A DNA stretch of 64,000 bases from Unio delphinus (taxonomy: Eukaryota; Mollusca; Bivalvia; Unionida; Unionidae), in the NCBI GenBank assembly GCA_029339505.1, contig JAQISU010000192.1:758001-822000 (forward strand), in the 5' to 3' direction. Under the pieces are notes generated by a model. That model did not search any database and was not told the DNA's origin. It worked only from the letters and a program-made list of their open reading frames with translations. This document shows positions 40,473-48,924 of the stretch, piece by piece. The position numbers and the translations under genes were made by a program. The first letter of the stretch is position 1. Every line of letters begins with the position of its first letter.

Positions 40473-40490
40473 AAAATTCTTTAGAATTTT
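40473..40490. repeat. Palindrome AAAATTCT-TT-AGAATTTT
   Basis: Perfect 8-bp arms in the leader region of the capsid gene. Confidence 0.88.
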
Positions 40491-40645
40491 GAAAATTATT
40501 TTTATATTATAAAATATTTATAATTTGCTAATTTTGTTAGATTTTTTACTTTTTTTACTCATTTTTCTAGTGTTTTTACTCATTTTTCTAGTGTTTTTAT
40601 GCAATCCGTCGACAAAATTTCATGAAAATCGAGGATGAAAACCCC

Positions 40646-40813
40646 AGGAATTCATTTAGAGAAAATCGATTTTGATCAGATTTTTTATCCTGTGAGGCTA
40701 AAAATATATTGTTTCATCGAATTTTCGATGTTTTTTTTATTGATTTTGTATTGTTTTTTGGCTAATCCGTCGACATAATTTCATGAAAATCGATTTTCTC
40801 TAAATGAATTCCT
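40646..40813. repeat. 28-bp perfect inverted repeat with 112-bp spacer
   Basis: Arms 40,646-40,673 and 40,786-40,813. The core ATCGATTTTC and AATTCATTTAGAG segments match exactly in inverted order. The spacer contains an AT-rich run and one copy of the AATCCGTCGACA direct repeat. Confidence 0.9.
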
Positions 40814-40886
40814 TGGGTTTTCAAGTCAAAATTCCTTCAGAATTCTTTCAGAATTTTTGATTTAGACCATCGGATATATAATAAAA

Positions 40887-42359
40887 ATGTTCAAACAGAA
40901 CCCTGATGTTGCATTTGACATGGAAGCCCCAGTGCTTAAAGATACTTCTGTACGTGATTATCAATTTTTTGCTTATCACGCAGTACAACCTGATCTTCGT
41001 GGAAGAATTGAACTTCAGGTTCATGATACCAGTAAATACTTTTTACCCGCTGAAGCTTTTATTGAAGTCGAAGGTGAACTCGTACAAAATATTCCACTTA
41101 ATACAGTATATGGGCATAATTTACAAGTTGGTTTTGTTAATAATGGTATTATGGCATTATTTGAAAGCGCAAGATATCTCATTGATGGAAAAGAAATCGA
41201 ATCTATTGAACGTGAAGTTGATGTAGCAACAACAATATTAGGGCTAGCAAGATACTCTGATGACTATACTAGATCAGCGGGTCCATCTATGATGTTCACG
41301 AAGGATATTACTGATAATCCTGATGGTACTCCATATATAAGAAGAATACCACAAAATCGTGTTGCTGCTGGTGTTGCTGGTGCTGGCAACTTTGCTGTTA
41401 ATCCTGCTGCTGTTGTTGCAAGCGGTCAGATTGAAGATTTAGTTGTAGATGGTAATCCTAATTACAACCTAGGATTTGCAACACGATTAGCAACGTTACA
41501 AGGAGAGCATCGACATTTTTCATGTGCTATTCCGCTCCATCACATATTTGGATTTTGTAGAAACGTCAGAAAGGTTATTTATGGAGTAAAACATACAGTT
41601 GCACTAGTAAGAAAAGGTGATGATAATAATGCAATCTGGCGCGCTGTTGGCGTTGCCGCTGGTAAAGTAATTTTAACAAAACTAACATTATGGATGCCAG
41701 TGTTGACTCCATCATTGTCAGTAGAACCGCGGTTGCTATCATTTATGGATCAAGGGGGAAAGAGATTATTAAGCTGGTTGACAACGTCCACAGATACCAT
41801 GGATTCTAGTATTAATGGTACATTTACATGGCATTTGGCAGCACGACAGGGTGTTTCAGCTCCACGGCATATTTTTATTGCTCTACAGGATATTACGAGA
41901 TTAAACAATCAAGAAAGAAGTCATATGATATTTGATCAACTTGAGTGTAGTGAAGTCTCGCTGAAAATAAACGGACAACAAGAACCAGCAGAGGATATAC
42001 AACTTAACTATGAAAATAACCACATTGCACGAGTTTATCATCGATTGCTATCATTTATGGGACGTGATCAAAATGTAGATACTGGTCTACAAATATCACA
42101 ATTGGATTTTAAAGGTCTGTATCCGATTTATTACTTTTCCCTAGAACATCTTGACTTGATGAAACAATCCGTAGTTGATATACATTTTCGGGCTCGTGTA
42201 CATCCTGGTGTTCACCCTGATCCTCCTCCTCCTGGGGCTACTGCTGGTAATGATGTTAATTATAGAGCAGTTGCTGTTATTCTTAGTGATAAATCAATGA
42301 TACTCGAAGGTGTTGGTGGACGAATGAGACTAGTAGATGCACCAGTGGAAAATCTATAA
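40887..42359 (+). CDS. Major capsid protein, double-jelly-roll (hexon-like) type (inner)
   Basis: 490 residues. Motifs of Polinton capsid proteins appear in order: GIMALFESARYLIDGKEIE, FSCAIPLHHIFGFC followed by NVRKVIYG, LTLWMPVLTPS, and near the end YPIYYFSLEHLDL plus SVVDIHF. It should form the trimeric capsomers of an icosahedral shell. The start follows GGATATATAATAAAA. The outer copy has one internal TAG; this one is open throughout. The palindrome at 42,348-42,366 covers its last codons and stop. Confidence 0.9.
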   Translation: MFKQNPDVAFDMEAPVLKDTSVRDYQFFAYHAVQPDLRGRIELQVHDTSKYFLPAEAFIEVEGELVQNIPLNTVYGHNLQVGFVNNGIMALFESARYLIDGKEIESIEREVDVATTILGLARYSDDYTRSAGPSMMFTKDITDNPDGTPYIRRIPQNRVAAGVAGAGNFAVNPAAVVASGQIEDLVVDGNPNYNLGFATRLATLQGEHRHFSCAIPLHHIFGFCRNVRKVIYGVKHTVALVRKGDDNNAIWRAVGVAAGKVILTKLTLWMPVLTPSLSVEPRLLSFMDQGGKRLLSWLTTSTDTMDSSINGTFTWHLAARQGVSAPRHIFIALQDITRLNNQERSHMIFDQLECSEVSLKINGQQEPAEDIQLNYENNHIARVYHRLLSFMGRDQNVDTGLQISQLDFKGLYPIYYFSLEHLDLMKQSVVDIHFRARVHPGVHPDPPPPGATAGNDVNYRAVAVILSDKSMILEGVGGRMRLVDAPVENL

Positions 42360-42366
42360 GATTTTC
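42348..42366. repeat. Palindrome GAAAATCT-ATA-AGATTTTC over the capsid stop codon
   Basis: Perfect 8-bp arms; the TAA stop lies within it. The outer gene ends one residue type different (VENM, not VENL) and lacks the palindrome. Confidence 0.93.
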
Positions 42367-42422
42367 TTAATCCAAAATTCTTTAAAAATGACTCGCGATT
42401 TAGAATCAATCTATTTTGTATA

Positions 42423-42884
42423 ATGTCGTATAGTAATATCAATGTTACGTTGACACCTGGTCAGCTAAAAAAATTACAATCCAAATCAGCTAAGCAATGT
42501 GGAACCACAATAACGCTGAAACCTAATCAAATGAATGGCGGAGGGAATAAACTATCGCTGACGAAAACTCAAACTAATCATTTTAATAAAGCGCTGAAAG
42601 AAAAAAAAGGAGTTCAGATTACTCTTTCTACGAGCGCGATCCGTAACATGGAAAAGACTGGTGGTATATTCCCGTTGTTAGGGTTGATTCCAGGGTTGAT
42701 TGCCGCAGCAGCCCCAGCGGTAGCGAAGGCAGCAGCATTAGGAGCTATTGGTACCGCAGCAGGAATGGCATTGAAAAAGGCAACTGGAAAAGGGTATAAA
42801 AAAAAAGGAAAGGGTCTAAGACTACCAGGAACCCCGAGTTCATGGTACAGCGGAAAGGGTCTTCGAATTCCAGGAACGATATAG
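42423..42884 (+). CDS. Hydrophobic minor virion protein, pVI-like candidate (inner)
   Basis: 153 residues. The N-terminal part TLTPGQLKKLQ leads to NQMNGG-G (residues 37-41), which fits the adenain cleavage rule (M/I/L)xGG-x and is conserved as MTGG-A in the outer copy. A KKGVQITLS block and a long Ala-rich hydrophobic segment follow (GGIFPLLGLIPGLIAAAAP to about 120), then a basic tail with two GLRLPGT-type repeats. Similar proteins with this layout are common in invertebrate Polintons. A membrane-active role after cleavage, as for adenovirus pVI, is inferred. Confidence 0.7.
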   Translation: MSYSNINVTLTPGQLKKLQSKSAKQCGTTITLKPNQMNGGGNKLSLTKTQTNHFNKALKEKKGVQITLSTSAIRNMEKTGGIFPLLGLIPGLIAAAAPAVAKAAALGAIGTAAGMALKKATGKGYKKKGKGLRLPGTPSSWYSGKGLRIPGTI

Positions 42885-42889
42885 TTCCT

Positions 42890-43306
42890 ATGTCCAATTT
42901 TGATTTAATTGATACCGCTAAAAAATTAAAAATAAAAAATTTCAGAGGGGTTTTTATGAGAGATCAGTTACCGACACAACCAAATGATGTTGAAACCGGT
43001 ATTATTAATTTAGATAACAGCTCCGGACCTGGAACTCACTGGGTTGCATACGCGATTGATCCACGTGGGATTATTTATTTTGACTCATATGGATTAGCGC
43101 CGCCGAAAGAATTTATGCGTTATATTAAAACCCTTCCAATGAAGACTTGGTATTCTACGTTACCAACACAAACAATGCTTGATCCACCAATATGTGGTAA
43201 TGAAGTATTAAACGTACTTGATGCTATATCCAAAAGATTTTCGAAACCACCTCATATAGTAGTAAATGAGTATACTAGCGGTAGAAAATCCATAGGATTT
43301 AAATGA
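42890..43306 (+). CDS. Adenain-like cysteine protease (inner)
   Basis: 138 residues from MSNFDL; an in-frame ATG at 42,842 would overlap the previous gene and is not preferred. The catalytic pattern of the adenovirus/Polinton protease family is visible: H50 in GTHWVAYAI, D65 in YFDSYG, Q94 in PTQTML and C102 in PPICGNEV, after the conserved FRGVFMRDQLP block. It should cleave virion proteins during maturation, and candidate sites occur in at least four neighbours. A small palindrome AAATCC-ATA-GGATTT (43,286-43,300) shapes its last residues. Confidence 0.9.
   Translation: MSNFDLIDTAKKLKIKNFRGVFMRDQLPTQPNDVETGIINLDNSSGPGTHWVAYAIDPRGIIYFDSYGLAPPKEFMRYIKTLPMKTWYSTLPTQTMLDPPICGNEVLNVLDAISKRFSKPPHIVVNEYTSGRKSIGFK
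43286..43300. repeat. Palindrome AAATCC-ATA-GGATTT at protease end
   Basis: Perfect 6-bp arms in the last codons. The outer protease ends instead in a larger nest of palindromes (49,881-49,922). Confidence 0.85.
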
Positions 43307-43325
43307 TAAAAAGATTTCTATAATA

Positions 43326-44351
43326 ATGATTGATATTTGGGGACGACCTTTATCATCGCTGAAAAAACCTGATAGTGGAGTTGAAACCGTTGATAACAAG
43401 GATGTTAAAAAATTAATCGAAGATGAAATATCCGAAATATTAAACCTAGCAAATGTTGATCCTGGTGAAATAGTTGTATTTCAAGATCGTCAGGGTAAAT
43501 TGAAAAGTAGTAATATCTCTCTTAATGATATTTTGGTTAAACAACGAGACGCAGCAGAGGATGCTATCGCGTTATTTTCTGATGAGGGTAAACTCAAACC
43601 AGGTGTACTTGTTTCAACAATTACGGATAAATTAACAACATACGATAACACGGTGAATTCATTAAAATCGCTTAATGATAAGTATGACGATCATATAGTT
43701 GCATTTGATCAGTTTACTGCATTACAAAGAAATATAGTTGACAAAATTGATAAACCCCTGCTAGAATTTTTTGGAAATCCACCAGTGACCACACCAAAAC
43801 TCACCACAATAAAAGATTCTATGTTAGAACTAGCAACTCTTCAATCTGAATATGAAAAACACACGAAACTATTTATGACGTTTCGTAAAAACCTCATGGA
43901 CAAGTTTATTGGGAGCCCATTTGATAAAATTGAAATAACACTTCCCGATATTAAAAAATCCATCGATGAACTTAAAACATTCAACAACGCAATAAGGGAT
44001 GATGCAATGAGAATGATAAGCGTTGTTGAAAAAGTAAAAATTCCTCATAATAAATCTATCATCAACGTAGTATACACGATTCAACACGGATCATATACGT
44101 GGACTCCCACAAACAATATTTTAACCGTAACCGCAGCAGTCAAGGGTATTTATCGATTAACAATAGTATCACCGACTCAGTTTGAAATATCATCAAGTAG
44201 TTCATCTGGAGTCAATAATACGATATCAACGATCATCGACAAGGATACAACTGAACAATTCACGATAAAAAATACAGATAAAAATCTAGTCAAGGTTTCA
44301 GTAACGTGGTACGTAGAATTCGTAGTGGATTTAAGTAAACAATTAAATTGA
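43326..44351 (+). CDS. Fiber-like protein candidate (inner)
   Basis: 341 residues. Conserved N-terminus MIDIWGR, then VDPGEIVVFQDRQGKLKSS and a helical, coiled-coil-like shaft with GNPP...TTPKLTTIK type repeats. The C-terminal third is Ser/Thr-rich and beta-like (HGSYTWTPTNNILTV to VTWYVEFVVDL). An N-terminal anchor, a repetitive shaft and a beta head suggest a trimeric spike or fiber; this is inference from layout. The outer homologue diverges most in the shaft and head, as expected for a receptor-binding protein. Confidence 0.55.
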   Translation: MIDIWGRPLSSLKKPDSGVETVDNKDVKKLIEDEISEILNLANVDPGEIVVFQDRQGKLKSSNISLNDILVKQRDAAEDAIALFSDEGKLKPGVLVSTITDKLTTYDNTVNSLKSLNDKYDDHIVAFDQFTALQRNIVDKIDKPLLEFFGNPPVTTPKLTTIKDSMLELATLQSEYEKHTKLFMTFRKNLMDKFIGSPFDKIEITLPDIKKSIDELKTFNNAIRDDAMRMISVVEKVKIPHNKSIINVVYTIQHGSYTWTPTNNILTVTAAVKGIYRLTIVSPTQFEISSSSSSGVNNTISTIIDKDTTEQFTIKNTDKNLVKVSVTWYVEFVVDLSKQLN

Positions 44352-44374
44352 TTTAAAAATTCTTTCACGATTCA

Positions 44375-44391
44375 AAATTACAAAGTAATTT
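44375..44391. repeat. Palindrome AAATTAC-AAA-GTAATTT
   Basis: Perfect 7-bp arms in the leader of the membrane protein gene, followed by an imperfect AAAATGCTAACGCTTTT. The outer copy has only an imperfect AAAACGCTAGTATTTT here. Confidence 0.88.
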
Positions 44392-44423
44392 GTAATTGAA
44401 AATGCTAACGCTTTTAAAATAAA

Positions 44424-44981
44424 ATGACTCCATCATCGAATCAGTATCGCTATGATCAAGTCAGAGAATTTCAAACTAAACTCAATTCTCTCTGTGAGGA
44501 GTATCAAATAAAAATCAAAAAATACAAACGAAGAATAACCACAGTTGATATCACCGTGTACTCGGTGTCAGGAGTAATCACTGCTGCTGGAATAATACTA
44601 TCTTCGGTTACAATGATTGCTCCGGTCGTAGTTCCAATCGCTATTTCCGCAGTGGCTACAATTGCTGGTATATTAACTGGGATCACAAAAAAACTATCAT
44701 CGTGTAGCCAGAGTAAACTACATGATTATTTAATTAAATATCATATTGCATCTGCCGGTTACTCGCAATTATCCTCGTTAATATCATCGTCGTTGGATGA
44801 CACAACAATATCAGATAGCGAATTTTCAACTATGGCTCAATTGTATAAATCAACAATGCTGAAATTAGAGCAGAATAATAATAATAATGTCGTCGCAAGA
44901 ACTACTTCAACAAATAGTAACAAATACAACACCAGTGAAAACAAGCACGATATCAATAACCTCAACACGTCCCGAATTTAG
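44424..44981 (+). CDS. Two-segment membrane protein (inner)
   Basis: 185 residues. A basic helical N-terminus (YDQVREFQTKL, IKIKKYKRRIT) leads to two adjacent hydrophobic segments (VYSVSGVITAAGIILSSVTM and VVVPIAISAVATIAGILTG), then Lys-rich sequence and a conserved TISDSEF motif. Proteins of this type are common in invertebrate Polintons; function unproven. Its last 95 bp overlap the start of the penton-like gene in another frame. In the outer copy a tandem duplication has separated the two. Confidence 0.72.
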   Translation: MTPSSNQYRYDQVREFQTKLNSLCEEYQIKIKKYKRRITTVDITVYSVSGVITAAGIILSSVTMIAPVVVPIAISAVATIAGILTGITKKLSSCSQSKLHDYLIKYHIASAGYSQLSSLISSSLDDTTISDSEFSTMAQLYKSTMLKLEQNNNNNVVARTTSTNSNKYNTSENKHDINNLNTSRI

Positions 44982-46209
44982 TGTTAATTTTCCAATTCCT
45001 GTTCCCGTGAGCGAGATCGCACTAGCAAAACTACGAGTGTATCATAGCTGGCCTAATATTAGATCGGTAGCATTTGGTGGTCAACAACCGAATAATTCCT
45101 TGGTATTTGCAAACAAGAATCGTGAAGACGGAACACCAGATTGGCAGGTTGTTTCTATACCAACTGGGTCATATCAAATCGAACAGATCAATGCTGAATT
45201 TCAACGCAGAATAAAATCTCTCACTGGAAAAGAATCAAAAATCGCTATAACAGTTCATGAACCAACACTATCATCTGCTATCGAGATAAATACAGAAGGA
45301 TACGTTGTAGATATTTATCAGAGTTCTATAAGATCAGTGTTAGGATGGCCTGAATTACCACCGGATAACTCGCGAGAAAATTCGAAGGATTTTCCACCCG
45401 AACCTAAAAAATCCGATTATATCACCAACAAAATAAAACCCGTCAATGAAGTCAAAAATTATCAAGATTATGCTCCTAATAAATTCTTGAATAAAGAAAT
45501 TTATGTTCCTCTCATTAACGGAAATTTCACAGTAATGAATAATGATTTTTCACGACTGCTAATATCTATTAAATCCGGCTCTCTCACCAAGGATGAATTT
45601 ATCAACGTCGTAGAAACGGGTAATAAAATCATCGACGATATGAAAATATTTCACTCGAAAATTATTCAAGAAGTATTAAATGAAGAAATCTTACATGATA
45701 AGTTTGCGGATCTATATAAGATTAATAAAACGGAGATTAAAGATTTTAAAATCCCTGGATATAATCCGGATAAACTAAAGAAACAACTTGACGATGCTAT
45801 TGATATTGGGTTCAAAAGAATTCACGATAATTGGAAAAAATCGAAGAATCCTACAGAAAATATTCTGAAATATAATAATGATCCAGAAGGCGGCGGTAGA
45901 CATATTGCTCCGAACAATGTGAATATTTCAACGGTGATTGCGCTCAATTTAGTATGTGATGTTATCGAAGGAAATTATCAAATAAATCTCGAACAATCAA
46001 ATCAAGCTCAGCAAGGATATATTTTATATTCATTTGCACCAACGGCTCCTCCAGGATTTCTAATTATTGAAGACCCAACTAATCTAGTCTATATGCGATG
46101 TCATAATAATTTGTTAACGAGAATTAATTTCAAACTCACTGACCAATCTAATAATCTGATTGATTTACGAGGTGAGGTTTTGCAAATTAGTTTATTTGTG
46201 AAATCTTAA
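44887..46209 (+). CDS. Penton/minor capsid-like protein (inner)
   Basis: 440 residues. The N-terminal part PEFSVNFPIPVPVSEIALAK and VYHSWPNIRS, the DWQVVSIPTGSYQIEQIN block and a C-terminal block ending NFKLTDQSNNLIDLRGE are beta-rich and match the layout of Polinton minor capsid (penton) proteins. The middle third differs greatly from the outer copy. APPGFLIIE and NVNISTVIALNLVCDVI are conserved. It probably forms the vertices, by position and layout. The stop lies just before the right TIR. Confidence 0.68.
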   Translation: MSSQELLQQIVTNTTPVKTSTISITSTRPEFSVNFPIPVPVSEIALAKLRVYHSWPNIRSVAFGGQQPNNSLVFANKNREDGTPDWQVVSIPTGSYQIEQINAEFQRRIKSLTGKESKIAITVHEPTLSSAIEINTEGYVVDIYQSSIRSVLGWPELPPDNSRENSKDFPPEPKKSDYITNKIKPVNEVKNYQDYAPNKFLNKEIYVPLINGNFTVMNNDFSRLLISIKSGSLTKDEFINVVETGNKIIDDMKIFHSKIIQEVLNEEILHDKFADLYKINKTEIKDFKIPGYNPDKLKKQLDDAIDIGFKRIHDNWKKSKNPTENILKYNNDPEGGGRHIAPNNVNISTVIALNLVCDVIEGNYQINLEQSNQAQQGYILYSFAPTAPPGFLIIEDPTNLVYMRCHNNLLTRINFKLTDQSNNLIDLRGEVLQISLFVKS

Positions 46210-46543
46210 GGACTTGATCAAATATTTAGTTAGCGCATTAGCAGCCGAGGAGGTGAACGTCAACTAAATGGCGTCTTTTTTTTTACCCGAAAACTCCACG
46301 AATTTTCCAAGCATCGTAGCAGCAAAGGGGATGGTGACAACAAAAATGGCGTCGTTTTTTTTTTAATTTTATTTTGATGAATGGAGGCTTATATTAAGCA
46401 TTTTCGAGAAAGCCTCAGTTTGCTAAATCGACGCCTGTAAAAGTTGGTCTGTTCACCTCCTCTGCATTTTGTTAGATATTTTCGGTTTCCGTAGAAGCCT
46501 TATTTTTGCTTGAAAACTTGGTCTGTTCACCTCCTCTGCTGCT
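46210..46543. repeat. Right TIR of inner Maverick
   Basis: 334 bp, inverted copy of 29,954-30,287, with one substitution noticed (GACGCC against GATGCC). Its inner end carries the sequence of the ATPase C-terminal codons. Confidence 0.95.
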
Positions 46544-46548
46544 AGGAG
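46544..46548. other. Target-site duplication of inner Maverick, right copy (AGGAG)
   Basis: Second AGGAG, immediately after the right TIR and before the resumed outer gene. Confidence 0.85.
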
Positions 46549-46950
46549 ATTACTGGTAATTTGAAAAAGGATACAATTAAGTACAGAACTTTTAAAGCAG
46601 GAGTTGATAGCTATGGTATACAAAAACAACAAAGTCGAGGCCGACAAAGGAAATTACTTGATGATAGTGAGGGCGCAACTGGTACAACTGAGGAAACAAG
46701 CGGAAAAGGATATTCGATTGGAAATCCAAAGGATGTCTTTGACTCTACCACGACATGTCCTGGTAGTGTTATCAATGATATATCACGATTAGAAGTTCTT
46801 GTAGGAGGTTTCCGAGCTGGAAATAACTCACCGGAAATAATTAATGAAGCAGCTGATATCTGTAGACGATTATTTCAGGGTGGTATCATGGATATCAAAA
46901 CATATCGAGATTTCATTGACGAGTTAGCAAATGGGTATCATAGTGACTGA
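46549..46950 (+). pseudogene. Unknown structural-region protein, C-terminal part (outer, split)
   Basis: 133 codons and a stop, in phase with the N-terminal part ending at 29,953. It carries the conserved CPGSVINDISRLEVLVGG and NEAADICRRLFQGGIMD blocks of the inner homologue. With no start of its own it is unlikely to be expressed. Confidence 0.9.
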
Positions 46951-46960
46951 ATTGAAAAGT

Positions 46961-46993
46961 CAATTGAAAAATTGTTTCTGATTTCAAATAATG
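46961..46993 (+). promoter_or_regulatory. Shared leader element before outer basic protein
   Basis: Near-identical to 29,309-29,341, starting CAATTGAAAAATTGTTTCTG and ending at the ATG. Confidence 0.5.
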
Positions 46994-47428
46994 ATCATAC
47001 ACTACAATCATGATAAACCAACCCCCGTCTATGTAGTTAATTCACGGTTTCCAGTTTATAGAGCATACTACGGAGATGGTTTAGGCAATACCATTGCAGG
47101 GTTATTTGCGAGAATGGCTCCAAAAGTGATGCCGTTGGCTAAACAACTAGGAATGAAAGCCATTGATGTTATTCGTGATAAGGGTATTAGTGCTGTTGAA
47201 GATTTTGCTGGAAAAGCATTTTCAACTGCGAAGAATAAATTAACATCATTAGTGAGACGAAAAAAGAAACCGGTACCATTGCCATCTACAGCGGAAATGC
47301 CTGCAAGTGTTAGTAGAATTATAAATAACGCAGTAGACGAAAAATTAGCGTCGATGGCTTTAACCCCCGACCAAAGCAATATTGCAAATATGATAGCAGG
47401 AAGTGGCTTTAAAAAACTACGACGATGA
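46991..47428 (+). CDS. Small basic core-like virion protein (outer)
   Basis: 145 residues, homologous to the inner 167-residue protein but without its palindrome-derived insertion. It keeps VYVVNSR, YYGDGLGNTI, GLFARMAPKV and the MIAGS-G motif near a basic C-terminus. Intact frame. The capsid gene follows after 46 bp, against 724 bp in the inner element. Confidence 0.65.
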   Translation: MIIHYNHDKPTPVYVVNSRFPVYRAYYGDGLGNTIAGLFARMAPKVMPLAKQLGMKAIDVIRDKGISAVEDFAGKAFSTAKNKLTSLVRRKKKPVPLPSTAEMPASVSRIINNAVDEKLASMALTPDQSNIANMIAGSGFKKLRR

Positions 47429-47474
47429 AAATCGTTTATGATTTCACGATTTAGACTCTGATAAATAGAATAAA

Positions 47475-48884
47475 ATGTTCAAACAGTCACCTGATCCAGC
47501 GTTTGATATAGATGCCCCAGTTCGCAAGGATGATTCTGTTCGCGATTATCAATATTACGCCTATCATGCCATAGACTCAAATAGTCGAGCAAGAATTGAT
47601 CTTCAAGTCCATGATACCAGTAAATACTTTTTACCCTGTGAAGCGTTTATCGAAATCGAAGGAGAACTTGTAACAGCTGATGATACTCCTGCTGTACCAG
47701 CACTGTATCCAGCTGGTACTCAAGTCGGGTTTGTCAATAATGGTATCATGGCGCTATTTGAGAGTGCTAGATATCTCATTGATGGAAAAGAAATCGAGTC
47801 GATAGATCGCGATGTTGATGTGGCTACAACAATAATAGGGTTAGCGAGATATTCTGATGATTATACAAGATCAGCAGGACCCTCTATGATGTTTGCAAAA
47901 GATGTTACAAATACCGCTGGTGGAAATCAATTTGTTGTAAGACGACCAAAAAAACGTGATAATAGTGATGCTGATGTCGAGAATATGATTATAAACAATG
48001 ATGTTAATTTCAATCTAGGAGCTGCAACACGAAACTCAATGTTGCAAGGAGCGCGTAAATCATTTTCATGCGCAATTCCACTGCATCATATATTTGGATT
48101 CTGTAGAAACGTCAGAAAAGTTATCTACGGGGCGGAGCATACAGTATCGCTTGTACGAAAAAGTGATGATAACGACGCAATCTGGAGGATTCCAGCAGAT
48201 GCTGCAAATCCCAATGCTGATGCTGGTAAAGTCAATTTAACAAAAATATCATTGTGGATGCCAGTGTTGACTCCAGCAATTACCGCAGAAGAACGATTAC
48301 TATCATTTATGGACCAAGGAGGAAAGTCGTTGTTGAGTTGGCTAACCGTGAGTACAGATGTTAAACAATCAAATATCAACGGGTTATTCACTTGGAACCT
48401 AGCATCAAAACAAGGCGTTTCTGCGCCACGTCATATATTTATTGCGTTACAGGATAACACACGAGTTGTCAATCAACTCTCCAGTCATATGATATTTAAT
48501 CAATTAGGTGTGAAAGACGTCTCACTGAGAATAAACGGCCAGCAGGAACCATCCGAGGATATACAACTTAATTACACCGAAAATCATATTGCACGAGTTT
48601 ATCATCGTCTGTTGTCATTTATGGCACGCGACCAAAATGTCGATACTGGTTTGCAAATATCACAATTAGATTTTAAGAATCTATATCCGATCTATTACTT
48701 TTCACTGGAACATCTCGATTTAACAAGATAGTCTGTCGTTGATATACACTTTAGAGCTAATGTGACTCGTGGTGCTATTGCTGATTATAGAGCGGTTGCT
48801 GTCATTCTCAGTGATAAATCAATGCTACTTGAAGGTGTTGGTGGAAGAATGAGAGTGGTAGATGCACCAGTGGAAAACATGTAA
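47475..48884 (+). pseudogene. Major capsid protein with premature stop (outer)
   Basis: Homologous to the inner capsid protein over its whole length. The frame is open to a TAG at 48,729-48,731, right after EHLDLTR, where the inner gene has a Gln codon. A single C-to-T change would explain it. The same frame continues cleanly to VVDAPVENM and a normal stop at 48,884. The truncated product (418 residues) lacks the last strands of the second jelly roll. Confidence 0.88.
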
Positions 48885-48924
48885 TTGAAATTGTAAACGA
48901 TTTAGAATCAATCAATTATGTATA

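Larger units (their letters stand above)
40163..40886. repeat. Inner-specific palindrome and inverted-repeat block upstream of the capsid gene
   Basis: 724 bp where the outer element has 46. The left part (40,196-40,435) is a two-copy, 102-bp-period array of palindromes. The middle has TTTTTCTAGTGTTTTTACTC twice. The right part has a 29-bp direct repeat (40,603-40,631 and 40,764-40,792) and a perfect 28-bp inverted repeat (40,646-40,673 and 40,786-40,813). The open frames across it on both strands are made of palindromes. Confidence 0.88.
29954..46543. mobile_element. Inner Maverick/Polinton, apparently intact, 16,590 bp
   Basis: Bounded by 334-bp TIRs and a 5-bp AGGAG duplication, inserted in a gene of the outer Maverick. 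All sixteen genes seen in the outer copy are present, in the same order and without visible stops or frameshifts apart from the conserved zinc-ribbon/PLA2 junction. The TIRs are almost identical to each other. TIR sequence and genes differ clearly from the outer element, so it is a different subfamily and not a local duplicate. Two intergenic regions (36,945-37,938 and 40,163-40,886) are much longer than in the outer element and hold palindromes and repeats. Confidence 0.94.

Noticed and set aside
46210..46543. Second ATPase gene fragment at the right inner TIR
   Set aside because: Only the last codons lie within the TIR; it is a by-product of the TIR extending into the ATPase gene.
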